Assembly: GCA_900315565.1 (NCBI GenBank) | Contig: OMZS01000013.1 | Location: 25,820 to 89,819 of the forward strand | Direction: 5' to 3' | Length of the DNA: 64,000 bases | Source: an uncultured Prevotellaceae bacterium | Lineage (GTDB): Bacteria; Bacteroidota; Bacteroidia; Bacteroidales; Bacteroidaceae | Notes under the pieces: model-generated | What the model saw: only the letters and a program-made list of their open reading frames with translations | Database searches by the model: none | What the model was told of the DNA's origin: nothing | Program-made: the position numbers and the translations under genes | In this document: positions 9,097-16,946 of the stretch, one piece after another | Position numbering within the stretch: position 1 is the first letter of the stretch | Layout of the letters: each line of letters opens with the position of its first letter

Positions 9097-10821
9097 ATGA
9101 ACAAGAAAAAACTGTTTTTGGCTGCTGCCGCGCTGTTGACGGGTGTTTCGGCACAGGCAGCGAGCGAGCCACGTGCCTTCCTCAATCAGGTGGGTTATTA
9201 CCCCAACGAGGAGAAAGTAATTGTCCTTGAAGGAGTAGGCGACAAAGAGAAACTTCAGGTGACCGATGCCAGCGGCAAGGTGTTGTTTACCACCAAGCCC
9301 TCGCGCTCGGCCATCTCGCCTTGGTCGAAGAAAAAACGCTCGATTGTGGATGTGAGCCAGGTAATCGAGCCTGGCACCTACACTCTGAAAGGAAAAAATC
9401 TGAAAGTCGATTTCCAAGTCACCCCACGTGCCCTTCACAATGTGTCGGTGGCATCGCTCAAGCTGTTCTACCTCATCCGCTCGGGAGTGCCCATTGACGA
9501 AGTCTATAGCGGAACATCGTATGCCCGACCTCTGGGCCACGCCGACACCCACGTGCTCATTCATCCGTCGGCTGCCACCGAGCAGCGTCCAGCCGAGAGC
9601 GTCATCAGTTCGCCCTTGGGCTGGTACGACGCGGGCGACTATAATAAATATGTGGTGAATTCGGCGTTTTCCATCGGTCTGATGCTGGGTGCCTACGAAA
9701 ACAACAAAGAGTATTTCGACAAACTCGACACCAATATTCCCGAAAGCAAAAACAGCACCGCCGATCTGCTCGACGAAATCATGTTCAACATGAAGTGGCT
9801 GCTCACCATGCAAGACCCCAACGACGGCGGAGTGTATCACAAGCTCACCACGCCCAACTTCGAAGGGTTTGTCATGCCCACCGACTGTCATCAGCCGCGC
9901 TACGTGGTGGCCAAAAGTGTGACCGCCACGCTCGACTTTGCTGCCGTGATGGCCCAGATGGCACGTCTGCTCAAGGGGAACCGCGACTACAGCGACTTTG
10001 TCGCTCAGGCTGCTGGTGCTGCCGAGCGTGCTTACGAGTGGGCCAAAGCCCATCCAAAAGCACTCTATATGCAGCATATTATTAGCCGCGATTTCAAGCC
10101 CGCCGTCAATACCGGCACTTATGGCGACTTCAATGCCAGCGACGAATTTTTCTGGGCTGCCACCGAACTCTACCGGCTCACGGGCAACGACGCCTACATG
10201 GCTGACGTACGCGCCAATATGCCACAGAAATTCACCGTTCCCACGTGGGGAAACGTGTACGGCCTGGGTGCCTTTGCATGGCTCAACGCTGCCGACAGCG
10301 ATGTGCGTCAGACCATGCTCGAGCAGCTGAAAACTTATTGCGATGACACCGCTGCGCTGGCCGCCACGTCGTGTTTCCAGTCGCCCTTCGGCAACAAGGC
10401 GCAGGATTTTGGTTGGGGTTGTCTGGCCGAGGGCTGCTGCTGCAGTGCGCTGGCCATGCTCTATGCCGACCGTTATGTTGCTCCGGGACAGTACAGGCGC
10501 TATGCGCTTCAGAATGCCGACTATCTGCTCGGACGCAACGCCACGGGCTACTGCTTCGTGACGGGTTTCGGCACAAAAAGTCCCATGCACCCGCACCACC
10601 GTATCTCTGAGGCCGACGGAATAGTGGAGCCTTTCCCAGGCATGCTCGTAGGTGGTCCCAACCCAGGACAGCAGGACAAAGGACCGAACCTGGCTTATCC
10701 GTCGAACTATCCTGACGAGTCGTACATCGACGACATGAACTCGTATGCCTCCAACGAGATTGCCATCAACTGGAACGCTTCGCTGGTGAGTATGCTCTGT
10801 TGGTTAGACGCGGAGAAATAA
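9097..10821 (+). CDS. Secreted glycoside hydrolase family 9 endoglucanase
   Basis: Inverting cellulase/beta-glucanase, exported by a signal peptide (1-21, ending AQA). An N-terminal Ig-like CelD_N domain (about 25-115) precedes the (alpha/alpha)6 catalytic barrel. GWYDAGDYNK places the catalytic base pair at Asp178/Asp181, and SNEIAINWNA gives the general acid Glu554. GTKSPMHPHHR is the conserved substrate-binding loop. The 574 aa fit the two-domain form with no carbohydrate-binding module or dockerin. It sits between a dehydrogenase and a convergent hydrolase rather than in a polysaccharide locus. Beta-1,4-glucan is the usual target; mixed-linkage glucan or xyloglucan is also possible. Confidence 0.93.
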   Translation: MNKKKLFLAAAALLTGVSAQAASEPRAFLNQVGYYPNEEKVIVLEGVGDKEKLQVTDASGKVLFTTKPSRSAISPWSKKKRSIVDVSQVIEPGTYTLKGKNLKVDFQVTPRALHNVSVASLKLFYLIRSGVPIDEVYSGTSYARPLGHADTHVLIHPSAATEQRPAESVISSPLGWYDAGDYNKYVVNSAFSIGLMLGAYENNKEYFDKLDTNIPESKNSTADLLDEIMFNMKWLLTMQDPNDGGVYHKLTTPNFEGFVMPTDCHQPRYVVAKSVTATLDFAAVMAQMARLLKGNRDYSDFVAQAAGAAERAYEWAKAHPKALYMQHIISRDFKPAVNTGTYGDFNASDEFFWAATELYRLTGNDAYMADVRANMPQKFTVPTWGNVYGLGAFAWLNAADSDVRQTMLEQLKTYCDDTAALAATSCFQSPFGNKAQDFGWGCLAEGCCCSALAMLYADRYVAPGQYRRYALQNADYLLGRNATGYCFVTGFGTKSPMHPHHRISEADGIVEPFPGMLVGGPNPGQQDKGPNLAYPSNYPDESYIDDMNSYASNEIAINWNASLVSMLCWLDAEK

Positions 10822-10843
10822 GAAAAGCTGGCGGAAATAAAAA

Positions 10844-10954
10844 CCCACCCCCAACCCCTCCCCAAGGGAGGGGAGTTTAATTACTCACTCTACAGTATTA
10901 ATCAATAGAGAAGGTAATCAAGCTCCCCTCCCTTGGGGAGGGGTTGGGGGTGGG
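10844..10954. terminator. Perfect 32-nt inverted repeat, probable bidirectional terminator
   Basis: The C-rich arm 10844-10875 is exactly complementary to the G-rich arm 10923-10954, with a 47-nt spacer. Each arm is itself partly palindromic (CCCCTCCCC next to GGGAGGGG). Outside the arms lie AATAAAAA on the left and TTGTTTTTATT on the right, so both convergent genes (GH9 and rhodanese/MBL) meet a hairpin followed by a U-tract. The arms match a GC-rich motif I recall as recurrent between Bacteroidetes genes. Confidence 0.8.
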
Positions 10955-10962
10955 CCTTGTTT

Positions 10963-12024
10963 TTATTCGTAATGCCTTATTCTCACGTCAATGCCTTCGG
11001 CGGCCAGTTGCGCGGGAATGCCGCTCACGTCAGTCTGACCGTAGTGATAGGGGAACAACACCCGTGGCTTTATCATTCGCGCCGCCTTGACCAGCTGATC
11101 GCAGGTCATGGTGTAAGGCTGGTTGCAAGGCAGGAAAGCAATATCGATGTCTTTGATGCTGGCCATTTCGGGAATATCCTCGGTGTCGCCGGCAATGTAG
11201 ATGCGCAGTCCGTCGATGGTGAGAATATAGCCGTTGTCGCGTCCTTTGGGATGGAACTGGGTGCGGCCTTCCGTGTAGTTGTAGGCGGGAACGGCCTCCA
11301 GGCTGATGCCCTGCTCAAGTTCTTTCTTGTCGCCGTTGGCCATGATTTGTCCGCTCCCCATCATGTCGGCGCAACGCTTGTTGGTGATGAACTGTGTCTT
11401 TTCGCCCGTGAGCGTGGCGATGGCATTTTTATCGAAATGGTCGCCATGCTCATGCGTAACCAGCAGATAGTCGGCCTTGGGCATGCCACCGTAGTTGATC
11501 ACCTTGTTGCCTAACTTGGCCACAGGGTCAATTTCTATTTCCTTACCGTCGTACACTAGGCGAATGCTGGCATGCACCAGTGCATAGAACTTCACGGTTT
11601 TCCCGTTTTTTGTCTTAAAAGCGTCCACCTCGTAATTGTCGGTGGTCACCTCCTTGTTGAGCGATTTCCATGCCAGGATGCCGCCCGCCAGATTGGTCAC
11701 TTTGTAGCCTTCGGCAGCCAGCAGGTTGGCAGCTTCGGCAGAGCGTCGGCCGCTGCGGCAATACACGGCCACGTGGCGGCTGGTGTCGAGCTGTGCCTTG
11801 GCCGACTCTATAAAGTTGGCCTGCTTCATGTCGAGGTTGAGTGCTCCTGCCAGGTGGCCTTCGGCAAACTCTTCTGCCGTGCGCACGTCAACAAGCTGCA
11901 CGTCGGCCTGATTCGTCAACTCTGCAAACGCGGTTACGTCTGCGTTTTCGTACTTCTGCTGGCTGCACGCACTTGCGGCGTTCAGTCCCAGCACTCCCAA
12001 TAATAGTGCTAATGTCTTGTTCAT
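10963..12024 (-). CDS. Rhodanese / metallo-beta-lactamase fold fusion, exported
   Basis: Two enzymatic domains in one 353-aa protein. Residues 1-19 look like a signal sequence followed by Cys20 (ASAC), so it may be a lipoprotein, though the lipobox is imperfect. A rhodanese domain follows (about 25-125) with active-site loop CRSGRRS near residue 90, expected to carry a persulfide. The C-terminal UlaG-like metallo-beta-lactamase domain (about 130-353) has THEHGDH near 190 and AGDTEDIPEM later. The pairing recalls persulfide dioxygenase-rhodanese fusions, but this MBL branch is UlaG-like rather than ETHE1-like, so sulfur metabolism is only an inference. Converges on the GH9 gene. Confidence 0.85.
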   Translation of the reverse strand: MNKTLALLLGVLGLNAASACSQQKYENADVTAFAELTNQADVQLVDVRTAEEFAEGHLAGALNLDMKQANFIESAKAQLDTSRHVAVYCRSGRRSAEAANLLAAEGYKVTNLAGGILAWKSLNKEVTTDNYEVDAFKTKNGKTVKFYALVHASIRLVYDGKEIEIDPVAKLGNKVINYGGMPKADYLLVTHEHGDHFDKNAIATLTGEKTQFITNKRCADMMGSGQIMANGDKKELEQGISLEAVPAYNYTEGRTQFHPKGRDNGYILTIDGLRIYIAGDTEDIPEMASIKDIDIAFLPCNQPYTMTCDQLVKAARMIKPRVLFPYHYGQTDVSGIPAQLAAEGIDVRIRHYE

Positions 12025-12074
12025 GTTATTGATGTTGTTGTGTTTAGTTGCATGATGGCGTTTTGTATAATTTA

Positions 12075-12983
12075 TTAACTTTTTATTTTTCTGAAAAATG
12101 CTTTCAGACGTTCTTTAATCGACATAACTTGTTTGTGTTCTTTTACTTCACATTCATTATCATAACTAGAATAAGTGCTTTCTTTCAGCATTTCAGGTTC
12201 CTCAGTCCCCAGAATATCCTTATTCTCTAGGGGCGAAGGATACGGTTTGCTATGGGGGGCTTTCGAACATTTTAATATGACATCTCTCTCTACTTTCTTT
12301 ACACCCGACTGTAGAGAAGAAATTTGGTCTTCGAAAACAACGGCTGCAATTAGTTTGTGATGTTGATATTGGTATTCAAGACCTAAGGATAGAGTTAATA
12401 TCACCTTTGCCAGCTCTCCTGTTTTTTGAGGATTATGTTCTAGATACTGAAGATAAGCAGGGTCAGTAATCGGCATGTCATAATGAATGCCATGATACAG
12501 GATTCTCATTCTGAATTTGGGTCTTTCCCATCTGTTATCAACATAAACATAAGCTTTCTCAGGACGAATGAACATAAGGGAATAATTGCCCTTGTTATAT
12601 GTTTCAAGAGAAATGGTACGGTCGTAGTTGTAAAAAATAGTCTGATGGATTTTGTCTGTCAGTTCGTTGAGAAAATCTGTTGTCAATGGCATCATTCCCA
12701 AACATTCCATCTTTTTATAGTGCACATTCTCGGAATGAGCATTGATAGGGCATGGTGACATGTCTGTAACCCTGACAACAGAAAACAAACCGATGTTTTT
12801 AGCCTCATAATTGAATATTTCTCCATAAGTAGCATACGAGACTGGACGAATCCAGTGGGGAGTTCCGTCTTGATTCCTGATAATAGTCCAATCTCCGCTT
12901 TCGTTTTGTGCTATTTCTATACCCGCGATGCATCTTCCACCTCGCTTATAAGAATTAGCAAGACAAATGAAATAGTGTTCCAT
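12075..12983 (-). CDS. Putative dual-OB (DuOB) domain protein, last gene of the DUF488 operon
   Basis: A 302-aa cytoplasmic protein with no signal or TM segment. Its N-terminus (MEHYFICLANSYKRGGRCIAG) and the following WIRPVSY and GLFSVVRVTD strands resemble the dual OB-fold family that I recall as a companion of DUF488 proteins; this assignment is from memory and pattern only. The first about 200 aa look beta-rich. The last about 90 aa are charged and probably flexible. It starts 12 nt after the stop of the second DUF488 gene, so it is co-transcribed. OB folds usually bind nucleic acid, which would make this the substrate-binding partner of the DUF488 enzymes. Base composition is AT-richer than in flanking genes. 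Confidence 0.6.
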   Translation of the reverse strand: MEHYFICLANSYKRGGRCIAGIEIAQNESGDWTIIRNQDGTPHWIRPVSYATYGEIFNYEAKNIGLFSVVRVTDMSPCPINAHSENVHYKKMECLGMMPLTTDFLNELTDKIHQTIFYNYDRTISLETYNKGNYSLMFIRPEKAYVYVDNRWERPKFRMRILYHGIHYDMPITDPAYLQYLEHNPQKTGELAKVILTLSLGLEYQYQHHKLIAAVVFEDQISSLQSGVKKVERDVILKCSKAPHSKPYPSPLENKDILGTEEPEMLKESTYSSYDNECEVKEHKQVMSIKERLKAFFRKIKS

Positions 12984-12995
12984 GGCAAATACCGT

Positions 12996-13439
12996 TCAAA
13001 TCAGGTGAATAATCTCAACTTCTTCTTTGCAATGTGCTTTCATATATTCTGCCAGCAACCTTCGGTGGCACATTTCCGGAGTATCTTCACTACATAGGAA
13101 ACAAGCATGGTCGAACGATTTGATACCATAGTTTTTGATGATACTCCGTTCTTTTAGCAATGACAAATAAATTATCTCATACTCATTCCAGTTTACTTCT
13201 TTTTTGTGCCATTTGTCAAGCAGTTCCTTAGAAGGTGCAAAGTCAGTTATATGCTTGTAGGGGATGTGGCAAATTTCTTTTACAAAGAATTCCAAGTCTT
13301 TGCCTTTAGCAAAACCTGCCAATTGACTTGAATTGCTAATTCGTACATCAACAAGTTGCCTAACATTGTTTTTCTTTAAGAGACCGAAAAAATAATCGGC
13401 ATTTTTCTTTGTGAAGCCAATGGTATAAAGTGTTATCAT
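12996..13439 (-). CDS. DUF488 family protein, short paralogue
   Basis: A 147-aa rhodanese-phosphatase-superfamily protein. It opens with MITLYTIGF (family TIGHS/TVGHS strand), has LVDVR near residue 30, and ends with the conserved FLCSEDTPEMCHRRLL near 112-128, where the two Cys and His-Arg are the likely active or binding residues. It lacks the C-terminal extension of its 211-aa neighbour and differs in the VDVR loop (ISNSSQLAGF instead of SVPASKYSP). This suggests a diverged, non-redundant paralogue. Only 2 nt separate it from the preceding stop. The molecular function of DUF488 is unknown to me; a nucleic-acid-linked role is an inference from the operon. Confidence 0.85.
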   Translation of the reverse strand: MITLYTIGFTKKNADYFFGLLKKNNVRQLVDVRISNSSQLAGFAKGKDLEFFVKEICHIPYKHITDFAPSKELLDKWHKKEVNWNEYEIIYLSLLKERSIIKNYGIKSFDHACFLCSEDTPEMCHRRLLAEYMKAHCKEEVEIIHLI

Positions 13440-13441
13440 TT

Positions 13442-14077
13442 TTAATAATAGTTATCTTCTAGTTGAAGTTGAGGTTTATATCCTATTTCTTTGTTTTTTA
13501 TACGATATGCGTCTGAAAGTTGTTGCTCTTTGGTGTAGGTGCCAAAGAGCAAATCCACTTCTGGAATCTTTGGTTTCTTCGAATGCAGATATTCGTTTAC
13601 CATATTAATCTCAAGTTCCTCATGAAGGGCCAGATTGCCATCTTTAAGAATATGTTTAACCTTAATACCATGTTCGTGAAAATAGCGTGAAACCAATGAG
13701 AAACGGTGGCATTCCAAAGGATTGGCCTCAGAACACATGAGTGAAATGCGGAAGCCACGTTCAAGACCTTTCATCAGTCTTTCCACTCCACTTTGAAAAA
13801 GCGTGGTCTTCATTGCCATCTCAAAATCCACCTGTCCTTCACTATTCAGACTGTCGTTGCGGCGGGCACCAAATTCGTCGCCAAAATGAAGATATTGCAC
13901 TCCGTTGAGTTTCAGAAACCATTTCAGCTCATCCTGATTGAACTGTGGTGAATACTTGCTGGCCGGTACACTCCTTACATCAACAATGCAATTAATACTG
14001 TGCTTGCGGAGCAGACCAAGAAACTGCTCTTGCGTCTGGTTAGAATGCCCAACTGTAAACAATTCGTATTTTCCCAT
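13442..14077 (-). CDS. DUF488 family protein, long paralogue, first gene of the operon
   Basis: A 211-aa cytoplasmic protein with all DUF488 hallmarks: TVGHSN at the N-terminus, VDVRSVPASKYSPQFN near 32-47, the HFGDEFGARR loop near 64, and LMCSEANPLECHR near 113-125. A charged tail of about 50 aa (after residue 160) is extra relative to the short paralogue. As the promoter-proximal gene of a three-gene, tightly spaced unit it probably defines the system. Codons and intergenic spacing are AT-richer than in the flanking housekeeping genes, consistent with horizontal acquisition. Structural kinship to rhodaneses is established for the family; catalysis is not. Confidence 0.9.
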   Translation of the reverse strand: MGKYELFTVGHSNQTQEQFLGLLRKHSINCIVDVRSVPASKYSPQFNQDELKWFLKLNGVQYLHFGDEFGARRNDSLNSEGQVDFEMAMKTTLFQSGVERLMKGLERGFRISLMCSEANPLECHRFSLVSRYFHEHGIKVKHILKDGNLALHEELEINMVNEYLHSKKPKIPEVDLLFGTYTKEQQLSDAYRIKNKEIGYKPQLQLEDNYY

Positions 14078-14111
14078 TTCTTACTCTTGCGTATAATTAT
14101 AATTGATGTGG

Positions 14112-14143
14112 CAAATATACATTTTTATATTGTTATTTCCAAA
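14112..14143 (-). promoter_or_regulatory. Promoter of the DUF488-DUF488-DuOB operon
   Basis: Minus-strand TATATTTG (-7, 14112-14119) with TTTG (-33, 14140-14143), spaced 20 nt, 35 nt before the first ATG. The whole 79-nt gap to the upstream gene is filled by it. Confidence 0.7.
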
Positions 14144-14156
14144 TCTTTTTCACTTA

Positions 14157-15296
14157 TTATTTCAACAGCTCCCAGAAGTCTTGTGGCAGATGGATGTTCT
14201 GCACGGTTTTGGCTTCGGCAAAGAGAGGGGCAATGTCGGTGGCATCGAAACCGGCTATGCCACAGCCTATGCGGGTGACGAGGAAAGTCATCTCAGGATG
14301 TTCGCGGGCAAAACCGATGAACTCGCTGACGTAGGGCTGAATGGTTTCAGGACCGCCCTGCATGGTGGGGATGGCGTACGACTGGCCTTGCAGTCCCACA
14401 CCTTGGCCCATGACGGCGCCAAACTGACGATAGGCCGCATAAGCCGCGCCGCCGGCGTGCATACCCCGCAGGTTGCTGCCGAAAACGAATATCTCGCCCG
14501 GCTTGAGACTGCTGATGAAGTCGGGAGTTGTGCGTTGGGTGAATTCTTTTTCCATAATCTGTTTTTTCTGTCGGTTGAAACTGAAAATACGTTTTTCTGC
14601 ACGGCGCTCTTCCATGGGGCAGGGAGCAGCTTCGCACGTTTCGAAGGCCGCTTCGGCTGTAACTCCCGAATACTGTACGGTGCCCAGGGCCTCGCCGCTG
14701 TTGTAGTAGTGGTTGAAGTAGGGCGAAACCACGCTATCCATCATCTGACGGTAGCGCTGGGTGACGGCCGAGGGCGTGATGCCCAGCATCTGAGCCACCT
14801 CCTTGCCTTTCATGCCGTCGATGAGCATCATGCGCAAAATGGCCTGCGCCTTGCGGTCGCTGTAGTAATAGTGCTCGCAAATCTCGTCGATGGTGCGGTG
14901 GAAATCTTCTTTGAAATGGTTGTCGGCTACGTCGAATGCGATGGCCGTATTGGAAAGGCGTTCTTCCAGACTCACCGTGCGGAACTCTGTCTGCAGGGCT
15001 TTCAGACGGTCGAGCACGATATAGCGGAATCCGTTTATCATCCAGTTGCGCAGACTGAGGCCTGGCTTGCGGTCGTCCAGCTGTTTCCAGTTGCCGAGCG
15101 CCAGTTTCAGGTAGTATTCGTGAGCCAGCGCATAGAAGTCCATGCCCGGCTTGCCTTGCAGCTGGTAGCGACGGTCGCAGATGCAATAAGCCATGCGGCA
15201 ATACCCGTAAAAGTACTGCCGGGTGATGGCGGTGTCCTGTTGGCGCAAGCCTTCCACTATCTGTTCGTCGCTGAGTATGTCGCTGTTCTTCGTCAT
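14157..15296 (-). CDS. ECF-like sigma factor fused to an A1S_2505-type domain
   Basis: A 379-aa two-part protein. Residues about 10-195 resemble a sigma-70 family factor: a region-2-like helix set ending LRNWMINGFRYIVLDRLKA and a region-4 HTH around KGKEVAQMLGITPSAVTQR. After a linker, residues 248-379 form a complete A1S_2505-like domain (IFVFGSNLRGMHAGGAA, GGPETI, RIGCGIAGF), a family I know from phage and accessory genes. The ATG at 15296 is preferred because the longer frame begins with TTG. An internal ATG at 14555 sits exactly at the second domain and could give it separately, or the two could be genes joined by loss of a stop. A role in transcription is likely; the purpose of the fusion is unknown. 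Confidence 0.7.
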   Translation of the reverse strand: MTKNSDILSDEQIVEGLRQQDTAITRQYFYGYCRMAYCICDRRYQLQGKPGMDFYALAHEYYLKLALGNWKQLDDRKPGLSLRNWMINGFRYIVLDRLKALQTEFRTVSLEERLSNTAIAFDVADNHFKEDFHRTIDEICEHYYYSDRKAQAILRMMLIDGMKGKEVAQMLGITPSAVTQRYRQMMDSVVSPYFNHYYNSGEALGTVQYSGVTAEAAFETCEAAPCPMEERRAEKRIFSFNRQKKQIMEKEFTQRTTPDFISSLKPGEIFVFGSNLRGMHAGGAAYAAYRQFGAVMGQGVGLQGQSYAIPTMQGGPETIQPYVSEFIGFAREHPEMTFLVTRIGCGIAGFDATDIAPLFAEAKTVQNIHLPQDFWELLK

Positions 15297-15380
15297 GGTA
15301 TGAAAGAATGTTGCCTTCACAGAGCAAGCCTTCGTCATTGTTGGCTTCAGTGCGGCATTCTTTTGCAAAGTTACTCATTT

Positions 15381-15795
15381 TTATTGAGTCTGTTGCTTTT
15401 GAGGCCGTTTTTTTTGATGCGTTGCTGAATTTTATTCCGCTGTAGAGCGGCTGCCGTCCGTGGCGGCTCTCTGCCAGCACATGCAGGCGCACCCCGCGAA
15501 TATGCTTATCGGCCTTGAAATCCTCGGCATCATCTACTTTGTCGCTTTCTATCTCGAGTTTCAGCAGTCCGAAATCGTCAATCCGCACGCGGTCGCCACG
15601 GCGCAGGTGCTCGCTTACCACGCCCGCCCACTCAATCAGCACTGCCACCACCGAGCCTCGTGATGCTCCTGTGCGCCGGCATACTTCCTGCACCACCTGG
15701 CGCGTTTCCACCGTCTGCTCGTGTACTGCCACTGCCTTCCAACGGCCGAAGTTTTTCAGCGTTGGTCTGTTTTCTTTCATCATTCTGTATTTCAT
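15381..15795 (-). pseudogene. HU-like DNA-binding protein, reading frame disturbed at an A8 tract
   Basis: The first about 127 codons encode a Bacteroidetes HU-type protein: an N-terminal extension, the HU helix pair (VETRQVVQEVCRRTG, SRGSVVAVLIEWAGVVSEHL), then RRGDRVRIDDFGLLKLEIES and GVRLHVLAES. The ATG at 15795 follows AAAGGAG, a good ribosome site. At minus-strand A8 (15408-15415) the literal frame stays open until 14734, running out of frame through the sigma gene and giving an implausible Arg/His/Pro-rich tail. With seven A the protein ends after SKKRPQKQQTQ at the TAA 15381-15383; with nine it also ends within 50 nt. I therefore give the end expected with seven A. A sequencing error or slippage is more likely than a 354-aa protein. 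It may well be functional. Confidence 0.6.
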
Positions 15796-16185
15796 TGTCT
15801 GTTCTCCTTTTCTTTGTATCTTGTTTCTCACTTTTATTATCGTGTTTTCTCTGCATAAAATCACCAGTTATTCTGTTATTTCCGCACACTACGGTTTTAA
15901 ACCATTGCTTTACGGCAGCATTCACTAGTAAATTTCATCGCAAAGATATGCTTTGTTTTCCTCATGTCAAAAAATAGTGCCCTGAAGCACGGGTTAACGG
16001 CTGTTAAAGCATGGCAACACTGACTACAGATGGCAAAAAATAACTGTCGAAGCGACCTTTATTTGAGTTTTTCTGCGATTTTTTTCTCGTCAGCTTAATT
16101 TTTGGTTGGCTCATTCCTTTAAATATATAGAAGCATGCTTGAGAACCGTAACAGAATTAGTAATCCAAACAAAAACAAAGCAACA
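15796..16185. promoter_or_regulatory. Divergent region with HU/sigma promoter
   Basis: A 390-base gap. A minus-strand promoter is clear: TTG (15968-15970), 19 nt, TATCTTTG (15941-15948), giving the HU-like gene a leader of about 140 nt. On the plus side I see only an imperfect TAATTTTTG near 16098 ahead of the VWA gene. No gene or repeat is apparent. Confidence 0.65.
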
Positions 16186-16848
16186 ATGAAAAACGTAAAT
16201 GAAAACCAGAACAGTGAGATGAAGAGAGTCTATAACCTGCTCATCGTTGATGAGAGCGGCAGCATGGAGATTATCCGCAAGCAGGCCTTTGCAGGACTCA
16301 ACGAAACGCTTGAAACCGTCAGCAAACTGCAGACGCAGAACACTAACATAGAACAACACGTGACGCTGCTCACATTCGACTCCGACCATAAGCGGTTTCT
16401 GTATGACGACGTGAAAGGCAAGGACGTGCGCCAGCTGAAATGGAACGAGTACTGTCCGGGCGGAGCCACACCACTCTATGATGCCATTGGCATGGCCGTG
16501 TCGAAACTGAACGCACAGACCAACGTGGGCGACAACGTGCTGGTTACCATCATCACCGACGGCGAGGAGAACTGTTCGCGCGAATGGAACATGACCATGG
16601 TGCGCAACCTTATAGAAAAGCTGAAAGGCCAGGGATGGACCTTCACGCTCATTGGCACCGACAACCTGGACGTTGAGGGCATGGCGGCCGCGATGAGCAT
16701 CGACGACCACCTAACTTTCACCGAGGATGCTGAGGAAACAAAGGCCATGTTTGAGCTCGACCGTGAGGCGCGCATGAAATACAATGCCTGCGTGGCCGAA
16801 TGCAAGCCCCGTAAGATTGGTGGCCACTTCAGCCGCAAACGAGTGTAG
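16186..16848 (+). CDS. VWA domain protein
   Basis: A 220-aa cytoplasmic von Willebrand factor A protein starting at MKNVNENQNSEM; a longer frame begins 51 nt earlier but adds only a low-complexity lead. The metal-ion-dependent adhesion site is complete: Asp22, Ser24 and Ser26 in DESGSM, Thr95 in GGATPLYDA and Asp125 in ITDGEE. The domain fills almost the whole protein, and the tail ends in a basic stretch (PRKIGGHFSRKRV). No signal peptide is present, so it is an intracellular binding protein, perhaps a scaffold. No MoxR ATPase or chelatase partner lies nearby. Confidence 0.88.
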   Translation: MKNVNENQNSEMKRVYNLLIVDESGSMEIIRKQAFAGLNETLETVSKLQTQNTNIEQHVTLLTFDSDHKRFLYDDVKGKDVRQLKWNEYCPGGATPLYDAIGMAVSKLNAQTNVGDNVLVTIITDGEENCSREWNMTMVRNLIEKLKGQGWTFTLIGTDNLDVEGMAAAMSIDDHLTFTEDAEETKAMFELDREARMKYNACVAECKPRKIGGHFSRKRV

Positions 16849-16864
16849 CATCATTTTGAAGCAA

Positions 16865-16903
16865 AAATAAAAGGGAACGCGGTAGAAACGTTCCCTTTTA
16901 TTT
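16865..16903. terminator. Bidirectional terminator
   Basis: Perfect 15-bp stem AAATAAAAGGGAACG (16865-16879) with CGTTCCCTTTTATTT (16889-16903), 9-nt loop, between the convergent VWA and SDR genes. The A- and T-rich stem bases serve as U-tracts both ways. Confidence 0.85.
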
Positions 16904-16946
16904 GTTCCATGCGCTGATAGACCAGCGTTGAAATGTCAATATCATA

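Noticed and set aside
9043-10599. 518-aa minus-strand open frame over the GH9 gene
   Set aside because: Shadow of GC-rich sense codons; no domain, and the sense gene has all catalytic residues.
14734-15380. Out-of-frame C-terminal extension of the HU-like gene
   Set aside because: The tail is Arg/His/Pro-rich shadow of the sigma gene. Stops appear immediately if the A8 tract is one base shorter or longer.
14103-15428. 441-aa plus-strand open frame opposite the sigma fusion
   Set aside because: Hydrophobic Val/Ala/His-rich shadow lacking any motif; the minus-strand frame contains sigma and A1S_2505 motifs.
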